A stretch of 64,000 bases of DNA from Aphidius gifuensis (lineage: Eukaryota > Arthropoda > Insecta > Hymenoptera > Braconidae), in the NCBI RefSeq assembly GCF_014905175.1, contig NC_057790.1, forward strand, positions 19,122,469 to 19,186,468. Reading direction: 5' to 3'. A model generated the notes under the pieces. That model worked only from the letters and a program-made list of their open reading frames with translations. It made no database searches and had not been told where the DNA came from. The position numbers and the translations under genes were made by a program. How positions within the stretch are numbered: the stretch's first letter is position 1; each line of letters begins with the position of its first letter. This document shows, in pieces, positions 14,459 to 28,600 of this stretch.

Positions 14459-14851
14459 TTTATGTATGTTTTTTTAATTATTTATATATTGATTAAACTG
14501 TTTTTGGTTTTAGCAAAATAACAATTATTTAATTATGAAATTTTATATAGTTCTTGCACAACAAATCACCACACAACCAGAGAACTGTCATCATATCATT
14601 CAATTGGATTTTAAAAAATCTTAACCAATAGCTGATAAAACAGGATGCCACACAAACAGGTATAAATAAATAAATTGTTTAAAATTTTTGTTTGTTTATT
14701 ATATTGATGATTATTGTTATATAATGTCAAATGATTATTATAAGGCAAATTCTGGTAATGTTGTTGTTGTTTTTTTTTAAGAAACAAAAACAATAATAAT
14801 AGATAAATATATATGTATATTTATTTTTTATAATTTAATATTAAAATCAAC

Positions 14852-17101
14852 TCAAGGCTTCCAACTTAAAAAGCTATCTTGAAAAATAATATGTTTAAAT
14901 ATACTATTTGTATTTGTTTGTGTTGTTGTTCTACGATTTTTTTGTGATTCCAATAGATAAACAATTTTTTCCTTGGCTTCACTTTTTGGTATATCACCTC
15001 TGAGACTAAGTAATCTTACCAAATGATCTTCACTAATATCAGGATATTTTTCAACTAATGAATGAAGATCAAGTGATAACATTTCAGCATCTTCACATTT
15101 TAATACTTCAGCAAGTTTTTTAATAATTTCAAATGGTGAATCAAAATTACCAACTTTTGGTGCAATTTTAATAAAAAAATTTTTTAATTCATCAGCTTCA
15201 TCAATAATTTTTTTAATACATATTAAACATTCAGAATATGTTTTTAATGATATTTTACGTGATAACATTGCTGATATATATCTTTTGGCAATTAAATTTT
15301 GTCCTTCTGTTATAATATATTCAAAATTTTTAGGTGTTAAATGTTTATAATCTTGAAAATAATCTTCAAGTGTAACACGTATTGTTTCAACAGGTATACG
15401 TGATTGTAGCCATTTTGGTGTTAATAAATCTTGAAATTGTGGCTCTAAATCAAGAAATGATTCTTCAAGTAATATTGATGCAGCATTATTTCTTAATTGT
15501 TGATAATGTTCAAGTAATGCCTCAAATTTAATAGCAGCATCACCACTTGAATTTGTTATCCAATAATGTTGTTTCATTTGTTGTGCTAAATCAACATACT
15601 GTAAACAATTATTAACAACAGTTATCATATGATGTGTAAAATATGGTACTTGACTTCTATCATCAAAATGTTTTGATTTAAATTCTAGTATTGCTGATCT
15701 ATACATATAACCATATTTTGTTATTTGTTCAATAGCAACAATTAATGCTTTAGCTGTTAAATCATTACTAATTGTTTTAGTAACTTGTAAATTTTGATCA
15801 ATCATTTGAAATATAATAATTGGTGCTGATGTATGATAATATATATCTTGTTTACCAACATCAGGTGGTTGTTCTTTCCACCAATCAACTTTTTCACTTT
15901 CCAATGTATTTTTTAACCAATCATCATAATTTTTACACATATTTATTAAATATTTTTCTTGTAATTCATTTAATTTTTCATCACTCAATAATGGACCAAG
16001 ATGTGTTGTATCAATATTTAATTCTGGATGTTTCATTAAATCATTACCAGTATATGTATTTATAATCCAACCAAGAAGTGTTACAAATTCATTACCCTCA
16101 AGACCATTTGCAATAATATCTTTTAAATGTTCTGATAAACTAGTATGATACATTTTAACAAATTTTCTAACAATATCATATTTTGGTGGAAAACATGGAC
16201 CACATAATGTTTTAACAACTCTTAAATCTTCAAGTAATAATTGTCTTGTTAATTCTAAATATGTTACAAGCCACATTTTATTATCATTACGTTCAACAAC
16301 TTGTGTACCTTCAATTTTTTGTGATACTGATTTTTCTAATACACTCATTGACATATTTTTCCATTTTTTTGGTCTACCTGGTGGCATAAAACCACTTTGA
16401 CGATAACGTTGAGCAGCAAATTCATCAGCTTTTTCTTCTCTTTCAATAATTCTTAATGCTGTTACAATAACTGTTGGTTCTTTTCTAACAATATTTAATG
16501 TTCTACTTAATACAAGTTTAATTTGTTTTTCCATTAATTGTGATAGTAATTCAACATCTTCAAAGTATGCTTTTAACATAACTTTATCTGGTAATGACTG
16601 ATTTGGTAATTTATGTAATTCATATAATAAATCATCTCTTGAATTTTCTAAATCCATTAAACTTTGATGTGCATGTAGTAATTTACCTTCATTAATCCAT
16701 TGTTTTGTTTTTTCAACACTTTCTGGTACAGTAAATATATGTTTTAAATTTTCTTTAGCAGTAACATACTGTGAATGACGCATATTTTCATCTTGTACTG
16801 ATTGTAATTTAATACTTAATTCAACAGCTGAACCAAATGATTTACCAATTAAATTTATTTCTTCTTCAATTGTTTTAACACTTTCTAGTGATTTTTTTAA
16901 TTGTTCAAAACCAACTTTAACACCATCAAGTTGACTTTGCATTGCTGTTTTTAACATTGTTTCAACTGATGATTTTTTTCTACTTATTCTACGTTTATAT
17001 TGTTCAACTTTTTCCAATTGATCTGGACGTTGTAACATATTTATAACATGTTTTGTTGCTGTTGCTTTAGCCTCCTCTTCAAGTTTTTGTAAATCATCCA
17101 T
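14852..17101 (-). CDS. sec6: Exocyst complex component 3 (Sec6), intronless
   Basis: A single uninterrupted frame of 749 residues, close to the usual length of EXOC3/Sec6. The N-terminus (MDDLQKLEEEAKATATKHVINMLQRPDQLEKVEQYKRR) and the Gln/Lys/Glu-rich helical stretch to about residue 130 look like the coiled-coil CorEx region. Most of the rest is the all-helical Sec6 family domain (for example GPCFPPKYDIVRKFVKMYH). Sec6 is a subunit of the octameric exocyst that tethers secretory vesicles to the plasma membrane and binds SNAREs. The lack of introns is notable beside multi-exon neighbours, but codon use is the same and there is no sign of retrotransposition. A signal AATAAA (minus strand, 14820-14825) lies just past the stop. 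The 394-bp gap to the crotonase start is on the same strand. Confidence 0.95.
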   Translation of the reverse strand: MDDLQKLEEEAKATATKHVINMLQRPDQLEKVEQYKRRISRKKSSVETMLKTAMQSQLDGVKVGFEQLKKSLESVKTIEEEINLIGKSFGSAVELSIKLQSVQDENMRHSQYVTAKENLKHIFTVPESVEKTKQWINEGKLLHAHQSLMDLENSRDDLLYELHKLPNQSLPDKVMLKAYFEDVELLSQLMEKQIKLVLSRTLNIVRKEPTVIVTALRIIEREEKADEFAAQRYRQSGFMPPGRPKKWKNMSMSVLEKSVSQKIEGTQVVERNDNKMWLVTYLELTRQLLLEDLRVVKTLCGPCFPPKYDIVRKFVKMYHTSLSEHLKDIIANGLEGNEFVTLLGWIINTYTGNDLMKHPELNIDTTHLGPLLSDEKLNELQEKYLINMCKNYDDWLKNTLESEKVDWWKEQPPDVGKQDIYYHTSAPIIIFQMIDQNLQVTKTISNDLTAKALIVAIEQITKYGYMYRSAILEFKSKHFDDRSQVPYFTHHMITVVNNCLQYVDLAQQMKQHYWITNSSGDAAIKFEALLEHYQQLRNNAASILLEESFLDLEPQFQDLLTPKWLQSRIPVETIRVTLEDYFQDYKHLTPKNFEYIITEGQNLIAKRYISAMLSRKISLKTYSECLICIKKIIDEADELKNFFIKIAPKVGNFDSPFEIIKKLAEVLKCEDAEMLSLDLHSLVEKYPDISEDHLVRLLSLRGDIPKSEAKEKIVYLLESQKNRRTTTQTNTNSIFKHIIFQDSFLSWKP

Positions 17102-19670
17102 TATATTTAATAATTATATTTATATATTTTCAACAATTTTAATTATTTATTTACTTGTTTACTTTGTTGTAGCTTTTATCTCCTGTCAAACTTTAATGTT
17201 ATTGTATAATTTTTAGGTTATATTTTTTGACAGCTCCACACTAACACACACACAATATTTATCACAACACGCGAGAGAGACCCACAGAGAGAGAACAACA
17301 ATCAGCTGGTCGCGACATCTACTCTCCATTTGCAAAAAATAAATAACAATAACACAAAAATAAATAAAAACAATATAATTTATGTCGCATTTTTTAAACA
17401 ATAAATAATGTCAAGTTATTAATTACAATAATTCTGCTAAATAAAATTTAAACAAATTTGTTAATAAAATATTCACGTTGGATTATGGAGTAATTATCAC
17501 TTTAAAAGGTATGTTTATTTTTTAATTTGTTTTTAGGGTTATTATTAATTTTGTTGTTGTTTATTAATAAATTAACCTCGACCACATGTTGATTGATTGA
17601 TTGATTATTAAATTAATATACTTGAATAATGCCGGGATTAAATTACGTAATATTATTTAATTTTTATTTTAAAAAATGCAACGTGTTATGATAAACAATA
17701 AAAATAATGTGTTTATTATTATTATTATATATCTTTGAATAAACAATTTTATATTCAACAAGACCAAGTGATGTCTTCGATGCAAAGGTCATCGATATCA
17801 TGAATTTTCTTACTATATTATTTGTCTCTTGGTTACTTTTAATTTTTTTTAATTTTATAACTAATTTACTGTTAATATTTTCATATAATTTTTGCTTGCA
17901 TGACAAATATACTTATACCATCAAATAATATTTAAATAAAAATTAAAAAGAAATTTTTCTAATCGAAATATTGTCTTGTAATAATACTTGGTCCCCTTTC
18001 TCCCTGATTTTTTTTTTTCATTTTTATTTTTCATCAAGGAAAATACATTTATTTGAATTTATTATTATCTATTAAAGTTGTATGTATGTACTTGTTTTAT
18101 CACCCAACAAACAAACTTGTATTGAATAAAATAATTGTATTTAAAAAAATAAAATATGGGGTAAATGTACGGAATAATGATGAAAATAAATGATGAAAAA
18201 GTCAAACAGTGTTAAAGACAGTATAATAAATCGACACTTTAATTGACAAATGTCTCAACTAAAAAAAAAAAAAACCAATAATAATTAATGTCAAATTAAA
18301 TATATAAAATACATGTACTAAAAACTACTTATCTATTATTTTTATTGGTTTTTTCGTTCAAGCATAAATAAATAAAAAAAAATAATAATCTCATCTATTT
18401 TGGTAATCTTTTGTTGAATATTTATTTAGGAAATATTAGATATCAATGTGATTTGAAGAAAAAAAAATATTAAAAATAAAAAAACACTAATTTTAAAAAT
18501 TAGTTTAAAAAAAAACAGATAATTTCAAAGTTTAAAAAATAATTCTCAACTTGATGACAAAAAAAATAATTAACAAATCAACAATAATATTTAACAATGA
18601 TAACTTAATTTTATTAATTTTCTTGTTTTTCCGTACTTTTAATTTTTTTTTTATATCATTATTATCAATAGACAAAGAAACATGAGTTTCAATTGATAAA
18701 AAAAACGACATGCCGTGTGCAGAAATCATCAGAAACGAGTCATATTTATGATATCGATCTTTATGACTACCTCTGCTAGAAAAATTAAATATATATTTAA
18801 AAAATATCGATCATTTTAACAAAAAAAAAAAAAAAAAATATCAATAATATATTCAATTAATTGTTATTTTTAACTACCTGTTGAATTCGAAAAATTATTT
18901 TTTAATAGAAAATTTCGATTATAAAATTTCGATTGTTTAATTATTTCTTTTCTTTTTTGATTTTATTTATTTAACTGACTCAAATTATCGTCAATAAACA
19001 ATGACACTAAACCTCAAAACCCTTTGTTACTAACGCCTTCTTTAATTTATTATTAATAATTTAATTTCCCCTTCTTTATTTTAAAAAAATTGTCAGACGT
19101 GTTGATGAGAGTGTGCCTCCAACGTCAGTCAGTTATAAACCGTGTTACGAGAAGGATCAATTTTTTTAATATTTTTTTTTTTTTGGAAAATTATAAACAT
19201 TAACTAACAAATAACAATTAAAACTAACATACTAATTAACAATTTAATAATTTTTTTTTTCAAATAAAATGTAAGAATTATTGTTGTGTTTGTTATAAAA
19301 ACTTTAAATTGATAAAAAATTAAATTTCTTGTCATTCTATCTTTTTTTGATAAGAAATAATACTAAAGATAACAAAGTACTTTCAATTCAATAATTTTCT
19401 GTTCTAAAAATAAAAAACATGCAATTTTTTCATCCCCCTTTAATGTGTTAGTCATCATAAAAATTTTTATGTTTTTTTTTTCTCTGATTTTTTGAGGCTT
19501 CGTGATTGAATATTTGAATAAATAAAAAAAAAAAGTTTGTGAGGGTGTTATACGTTGTATAAGAAGAAATGAAAATTGAGCTGATAGAGAGGCAAATTTT
19601 AAAATAAAAATTAATTCAACAATAAAAGAGAATTGTGTTGTTAATATTTTTATGTGATTTTATATTTCAG
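17102..19670. other. Divergent intergenic region between sec6 and LYST
   Basis: About 2.6 kb between the sec6 start (minus) and the first recognised LYST exon (plus). It should hold both promoters. A more complex stretch at 17215-17335, with CA- and GA-rich runs and TCGCGA, suits the sec6 promoter/5' UTR. A second at 19080-19170, with the arthropod initiator-like TCAGT, suits a LYST transcription start followed by a 5' exon ending near a GTAAGA donor at about 19269. No coding exon was recognised; the rest is AT-rich low-complexity sequence. Confidence 0.5.
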
Positions 19671-22600
19671 TGATCGTTTGGCTGTTCAAGGAGGAAATAC
19701 GCCCAAAAAAATTGACTATTTACTCAGTCATCCTGCAACACTTAATGATAAAATTATTATAAATAATAATAATCAGGAAGAAGAGTGGACAACTTGGACT
19801 GAAAGAGCATCTAGTGATCAGGATGGTTACAATCAAGAAGATGAAGGAAATAATTTCTTGAGGGCAACAAGCCAAGAAGAAATAAGTGATTTAACATTTG
19901 TGGCAATGTCTTCAGCACCCTCAACAAGATTACAACTTTTTTGGGATAATTTTATTCATGCTGAACCACAAAGTTATGAGGTAAAAAAAATACATATCAT
20001 TGTATTATTAAATAATGAAATTTTTTTATATTTCTATATATATTTTTAATTTTATTTTTAAGATAATATTATGCTGAGCTTAACAGAAATAATAAAATAA
20101 ATATATTAGTTTTTTTTTTTTTTCTTAAATATATTTATATCTATCAAGAATTATTTGTGATAAAGTCGTTGAGGAAAAAAAAATGTTATTTATCAAACAG
20201 TTGCTTCATATAAAACCAGATAAATTTAACGACATTTTGAGTGACACTGCAAAGATGCTAAGATGTCTCAAAAATGGTCATATTAATACTCTAAAAATAT
20301 TTCTTAAGCATGGCTTATACATGAGATTGGGTAAAGAGATCAATTATTATTCAGACAACAAACTTTGACCACAAAAAAAAAAAATTATTTAAAAAAATTG
20401 ATAATATTATTTCGTGAAAGTTGAGTATCATGTTGAGAAAAATATAACTCGTTTTATTTTACATGATTGCCTGCGACATAATAATTTCTGAAAGACTCAT
20501 ATTGTATTTCAAATTTATCCACAGTCTCTTCTTTTATTTTATTTATGTAAAAAAATATGTATGTTTTTCATTGATGAAATAATCTTGAATTTTTTTTATT
20601 TGATTTTTTTTTTTGCAATCAACAAATTACTCGAATCTCTGACGACACAAATATTAATCTTAATGATGCACGTGTGTCAAAGATTAAGTCACAAATAAAT
20701 ATCGAATAAAAAAAATTTTACTTAAAAGAATCAATTGTCTACTTTTATATATTTTAATTAATATAATCTTCTGTTGATAAAAAATTATTTTATATTTTTT
20801 TTAAGAGTGTTTATATTGTTTGTTCTAGAAATCATCTTGGCTTGATATTTTTCTGGCTGAATTTCTCGCACAAGTACATGAAGGACGTGATATAAAAGAA
20901 GTTTTATCATTTTGGTAAGTTATTTAAAAAAAGAAAAAGTTATTTTTTATTAATTGAAATATTTATGCTTTATAGCTTTATATCTTATCATTCAAGCAGC
21001 AACAAAGTAGTTATATATTCATTAGGTCATAAGGGCAATTTTATTATATTGAATATAGCATTTTTTAAGAGAAAAAAAAGCTTAAAAAAAAGTACTATCT
21101 GACACACTGTAATGTCAACAATAAAGGGAAAAACAATTTTTTTCATTTTCACATTATCATACCAATGAATTTTACCAATTTAAAAATTATAAAAAAAATT
21201 TAAAGTTTATTAAAAGCTTAAGCTAATTATATCATTTCTAGCTTGTCAACAATTTTCTAGTCTCTCTATTTTTTTTCATTTAATAAATCTAACGACCTAC
21301 GTTAACATTACAAAACAAATCACGTCATAAAACAAAAAAACAACTCATTAAAGTAGCATTTCAACTGTGATTTTATGGAAATTTTTAATGAAAAAAAAAA
21401 GAATATTTATATACAAACAACAAGTTAATAATAATAATAATAATAACAATTATTAATAATAATTTAGAGCTCATTGTCCTAGTCCAATGAAGCCGTCAAG
21501 ATAAGAAAAGTTAGTTTGCAGTTAAATGCGATAATACAAAATATGTGTAATTTTCCACGGTACTTTGATAGGAAAAAATTTTCTCACATGGATATTTTAT
21601 AATTCCAATAACAAATGATAATTTTTTTAAAATGATTAATGTTGTTAAGTATTCTCACATTGTACTGTTAGCAAGTCATTAATAATAATATATCAAATTA
21701 TTTTAAAAAAAATAAAGATAACTAAAGTCAAGTGGCACATAAAAATTCTTCTTCTCCATTAAAATCAGATGAAATTTATATATGATGTATATTTTAAATA
21801 ATTGAATAATTAATTTTTGTTTATAGTTCAGTTGGTGGTGGTGGTGTATCAACTTTAGTTGCTTGTGAATTATTATCTGATGTACATGAATTATGTGCAG
21901 CTAGAAATGATGGTGGTGAATTATTTTCACTTCGTAAATACTTGGTACAGGGACGTGGTTGGCGATGCCTATCAGTTCTTCATATGCTTGGTGTTCGTGG
22001 TTTATCATGTGGTCGTGAACTGGTTGCTCTTCTTGTTGCCTTATATCCAGTATCATCAAATGAAATTAATAACACTGTACCACACAATAATCCATACATC
22101 AAATTTCATTGTAATGATGATACTGTTGATACAGTTGACATTATTCCACATACGAAAAAGAAAAAAAAAAAAAATCAACGTTGTCGATCAACAACATTGA
22201 ATGATCAAATACAAATAACTAAAAAACGTATAAGAAGACACAGTATTGCTACTGGTACATCAAGAATATCACAACAAGTTTTATTTAAAAAAACAAATGC
22301 TGCTGATAACGATGATGATGATGATAATGATGAAGAAGAAATAATACCAAATAATAGTAATAATAACAGTAATAATAATATAAATAATAATAATGCACTT
22401 AGTAGTGAATCAGAAATAATTGATAATGATGTTATTGATCAAGCAAGATCATTAACACTTAAAATACGTCTTAATCCAATGGATTTTGAATATTTTACTC
22501 AAGTTGTAAGAAGTGATGATGAAGATAATCAACAAAAACAAATACTTTATGAGCCAATGCAACGTCCAATACGTAAAATGCCACATGATTTTATGGATCA

Positions 22601-25600
22601 ACGTATTAAAAAAGTAATTGATTCAAAATTAAGTAATTTTGAAACAAGTTTATTAATTATACAATTATTACAAGGTTTAAGAGATTATGAAACAACACCT
22701 GCTGAACAAACACCAGCTGTACAAGTTTTAAAATTTGCATTAGATACATTATGGTCATTACAATTTGGCATTGATGGAATAAATTTAAGTGGTACAGAAT
22801 CAGCAACATTAAAAGCTGCTGCTGCACGTTTAATGCTTGGTGCATTAGAACGTGTATTACGTGCTGATGAACCAACAACAGCTGTTATACATAATGGTTT
22901 ATTACCAATGACATTAAGATTACTTGAAGATGCATGTAGTAAACCAGTTGTTGTATTAAATCCTGAAGAAGGTTCACTACTACAAGAATTTATATTTGCA
23001 ACAACATATGGTATTATAACATTTTTATATTGTTTATTACATCAACGTGGTACTAGTGAAAAATTAAAAGATTTTCTTGAATTATTTCAATTATTTACTG
23101 AAAGTCAAGATGGTAAATTAGTTGAACGTACAATATTAGCAATTATTAATTTACCAAGTATTGATAAATCAAGATCAATAATACGTACAATTAAAGTTAT
23201 TGATATGATTGGTGCATTAATATGTGCATTAAAACGTGTTAGACAAGATTTATGTCATATGGGACAATGTCATAGATCAAAACATAAATCATGCACAAAT
23301 ACCATTGATTCATATCATCATTTTAATATATTTGGTGCAATATATACACAACCAACTGTTGGAACAATAACTCAACAAATATGTTGTATATCAACATTAT
23401 TTATGACATTATTATCATTAAATAAAGAATTAAAAACATTTTCAATTGATATTGAAATAAGATTACTCAAAGTTATAACAGCTGCTGGTACATGTTGTTG
23501 TTTTCCACCAAAAATATTATTAACAAATATTGTTAATATATTTAAAAAAAAATATATACAATTATATTTACCGTGTGTTGATTTATTAGAAAGATGTTTA
23601 TTTAAAGAACTTGGTGGATTCAATGGACATGATACATGTAATTGTTGTAATAAACCAAATAATTATTCATGGAATTTTATTGAACTTTATGCTGATTTAT
23701 TAATACCAGATGATTCAAATTTATGTTATATTATTATGTCACATTTAATGAAAGTAACACCAAATTCAAATTTTTATGTAAGACGTGAAATGCTTTTTCG
23801 TGTATTTTATCCGACATTTATTAATGTTAAAAAATATATTAATAATAATGGTAATGATTCAACATGTGAATTTCTTATACAATCATGTTTATCAATGATA
23901 TCAAATTTAATTATAAATCCACAAATGTATGATACATTGATGCAAATTAATGGACTTGATGAATCATTGAAACTTATTAAAAATCCATTATTTACAAAAA
24001 GTGTTTATGCATTACTTGAGGTTACAGTAATAATGGAAATTTGGAAAAATATAACAGAAGAAAATAAATATATTGATGATAATAATGATGAAGATATTAA
24101 TGATGATGATGATGATAAAAAAATTAATGGAATACCAGCATTAATATCACTTTTTAATTTACTTAATAATGAAACAACTGCACTCATTGATAAATTAACA
24201 GCTATTAATGATAATAGAATAGATAAAATTTTTGATGAAGAAAAAAAAAAAAGCATATTAATTAAGACTGATTTAGATAATTCGAATAATAATCATGAGT
24301 ATTTAGCTACAATTTGTCATGATGAAAATATTGATAAATCATCAAATGAATTTATTAAGACTGATGATATTGAGATGAAAAAAATTAATTTTTTTCAAGC
24401 AAGTGCAGCATGGAGAGCAGCTGCTGGAGTTGCACTTTGTAGTCCAACATTTCGTAATGAAATATCAAAAAATCCAATAGCAGAAAAATCATTAAAATTA
24501 TTTAAAATACTTGCTAGTTTTCTTGCTACTGATCGTATCAAAGGTAATTTTTTTTTTTTTCATTTTTAATTATCAACATTATTATATTTATTAATGAAGG
24601 TTTATTCTTTAAATTATTTATTTTTATTTTAGATGCTAGTAAATCAGCACATCGTCTTTTAGAAGCACTAATCACTTGTTGTTTGACATCATCAACAAGT
24701 AAGTAATACTTGTTATTGAAAATATATATAATATAAGAAATTTCGAGAAATAAAATCGGAAAATTATTTATACAGAAGTAATCTACTTATAACTAATAAT
24801 AAAAAAATATTTTCCTTGAAATATACTATTAATCATTTACAATTGGAGGGAGGTAAAATATAAATTAAATATACTCGATAACCCTCAACGACATCTGCGG
24901 ATTAGTGACAAACGTCAAATGTTGTTAGCAATTAAATTTTATATTCTTTAAAAACAGTCATAAGAGAAAACTTGATCTAGTTGTTACATCAAAAATTATT
25001 CAATTCAATAATAATAATAATACTAATAAACAACCTAAAGTAATTTTCTTTTTCGTAAATTTAATTATATAAAATTTAATTCAAATCTAACTCACCTAGT
25101 TTTTTTCTATCAACAGCAACCAGAAGCCATACATTGGTATTTCTGAAACAGAAAAAATAAAATAAAACAATTAATAAAATTTCGTATTTATTTTTCAGGT
25201 GATTCAGTTGTTATAAACGAACTTAGTAAAACCCTTATGACAAAAGAAATAAAATTAGGAAAAGGAATATCAATGATTGTCGAAGGATTGTTACGTGTAT
25301 CAATGCTTAAACCGAGTCAAGAAGAAACAGTACCCCAGCCAATACGACCAAGAGTAAGTTATATTAATTATTATTTAAAAAAAAAAAAAAAAATACATGA
25401 ATTATAATAACAAGTACAACAAGTGGATTAATATAATCGTATTATATTTATTTTATTTTCTTGTTATTAATTGACGTAGTTACCGTCAATGGCATTAGAT
25501 ACATCACCAGATTGTAGTGGTGTTGTTGGTGGTGGAAGTGGTGGCGGTGATGATAGTAGTATTGGTGATAATGTAACTGCTGATGATGGTTACGAGGCTG

Positions 25601-28600
25601 ATGTTGAAATTCAAGCAAAATATTCACAAAATAATCAAATGAAAAAAAGTAATTCACTTGGACCAATTGTTGAACCAAGAGGTCATGCAAATGCACATCC
25701 TGCATTGTGTTCATTAGCTGTTGATTTATTAATTCATTATAGTAAAGAAGGACTTGATGTTGAACGATGTGGAATTGTTAGTAATGGGCTTAGAAAAATA
25801 GCAATAACATGCAGAGAAAGTGCATCAACTTGTGCAGTACTTGCAGGATCAGGTGTTATTGCAAAATTATTAAATGGTTTTGAAAATATTTTAATAAGTA
25901 AAGATTTACAATATCAAGGTAATTATTATTAATTTTTTTTTTAAAGCAGATTATATATTTTTACCATTAATCTACTTAATTTTTTTCCAGATTTACAACA
26001 TGCAATTTTAGAAGTATTTACACTTCTAGCAACACAATCAATATCACCAACAGAATTAGTATCATATTTATCATTATTTAAAGTACAATCACCACCATTA
26101 TTGGCATTACTTGAGCCATTATCAAGATTAGTTTTAACATCAAAACCACAGCCAAATTTTATATTATCATTTCCAACACGATTGGATAAAAATTTTATGT
26201 GTAAACCAGCAAATGAAAGCTTAAAAAATTCTGAAAAAATTGAAAATCTTGTTAATAATTTTCGTAAAAAACATTTGGCTTTGGGTATATGTAGTCCATG
26301 GTCTGTTCATGCAACTTGTTTACCAGTTGGTCCAGAATTATCATGGCCAGTTTGGTTAAATGGTTGTTCAGCATCAATGTGGTTAAGAGTTGAAAGAGGA
26401 TCATCAAATGGCAATAGAGGTACAACTGTTTCTGTTGCTCCACACTTGGATAGTGATAGTGAAAGTTTATCTGAATGGGGATTATTATCTGATAATTGGA
26501 GTAGAGAAGTTGTTGCTGGATCATCATCACCACCAACACCAGCAACAATAATTCATTTAATGTCAGTTGGTTTTGAATCATTGGTTCTAGAACTTTGGCT
26601 TGATTTACGAGCAGATAAATTAATTTTACGTCTAACAAGACCAGATGATAAAACAAATCGTACAATATCTGAAACATGTATTAATGGAATGTTACCATCA
26701 GGACGTTGGCATCATCTTGCACTTAATTTTAAAGATACAGTACTTAATAAAAAAAGTGCTGTTGTTGAAGTTGTCATATGGATTGACGGATGGCGTGAGG
26801 CAAATGCACAATTACCATTTGATGGTTTATTAATTAGAAAACCAAGTACAACATGTATACTTTTAGGACAAATTGGTGCAACTGGTAATGGTGCATGTTA
26901 TTTAGGTAATTTAATGATTTTTAGATGTCCAGTATTTACAAAAGAAAGAGCTTTATATTTAGCAAGTATTGGACCAAATCATACAAATTTATCTGATTGT
27001 ATATTAAATTCTGTAAAACCAGATTTTTCATATTTACTTGGTTCTGGTGCTTTAAATGGTATACGTGAAATAAAATTTGAAAATGGTAAAATTGATTTAA
27101 ATCGTAGAAAATCATATGGTGGTACATTTTTACGTCATATTGTTGAGACAAAAGTAAGTGATACTAAAATTGATTGGGATTCAGTTATGGATGCAACAAA
27201 TTCACATTTAAATAATTTACAAGATAATATATTATTAAGTTATGAAGCACAAAATCCAACAATTATTCATTTATATCCACAAGCAATTGCAACACCAAAT
27301 GCTGTTGTTAGAAATTTATTTCCTGGACAACCTGGTTTTCGTGTTATTTCAGCACCAGATAATAGAGTATCACAACAACCACCAATATCAATACCAACAA
27401 TATCAACAATAAAACTTGAATGTCAACAATACAGAGGTTTAATACCAGCAGCAAGTTTAATTGGTGGTATACCAAATTTTTTTTATTTATTTGCACGTGT
27501 TGTTGAATTAAATTCAAATGAAGAAGAACAAGCATTAGCATTATCAATTGTTCTTAATTTAGCTAAAAGTGATTCTGAGCTATTAAATCAATATCGTTCA
27601 GAGGGTGGTGCATCATTATTATTACGTGTACTAGAATCACCACGTTGTCATGCTGGTAAATATATATTAAAAACAATTTTTGATGCAGCATGTGATAGTT
27701 CAATATTAATAAAAGATATTAATAATGGAAATCATACAATATTACAAAATTGTGAAACAATTATAACTGATCCAGAATTAATTAATGTAACATTAAGTGC
27801 ATGGCGTACATGGGCAAAATTTGATTCAATGAATTTATTATTACAATCATTACTTGTATTATTGAGAGATCAACATTCACAAAGAGAATTTAATGCATCA
27901 CAATTAAATCGTGTTAGAATTGTTGAAACAATATTATTATTATGTAAAGAACATTTTTTATATGAAGAATTAGGTACATTACTTGATTCAACAACTGGTA
28001 CAGCTGTTGTTGAATTAATACGTGCTCTCATGGGAGCTCCCCCGGAGTTTGCACATCTGGTTGCAATAACAGATTATCTTATACTTGTACATCAAGCATC
28101 AGAAACTTATGTAACTCATTCACGTCATAATATTTATTTTTTATTACCACCACTTGAAAAAAATAATAAAAAGATTAAAATTAAAATTAAATCACCTAGC
28201 GGTGGTAGTAGTAGGAGTGGTGGTGGTAGCAGTAGTAGTAGTAGCAGTAGTAGTAGCAGTGGTAGTAAAACAACAACAATAACAAAAACAACACAATCTA
28301 TGACAATAGAAAAAACAACAACTGCAAGTTCATCAGATGAATCAATTAATACATTAGAAATAGGTAAATTAAATAAAGCATTGGTTAATGTACAAATTCA
28401 ACGTGATAGAGTATCAAGACGTAGACGTAATAATAATAATAGTAATAACAATAATCATCATCATAATAATATGGAAACAAGTGCTGGTGAAGATTCTGGT
28501 ATTGCAGCAAGTGATTGTTCAAATAATCAATTTAATACATATCCACATACAATGTGGATTGATGAAAAACGTGCATGTCAAGGTCTTGTTTGTGAAGGTT

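Noticed and set aside
22657..22878. Minus-strand Leu/His/Gln-rich ORFs opposite LYST (also 25448, 26252, 26936, 27344 and similar)
   Set aside because: Shadow frames of the LYST coding strand, caused by its biased codons.
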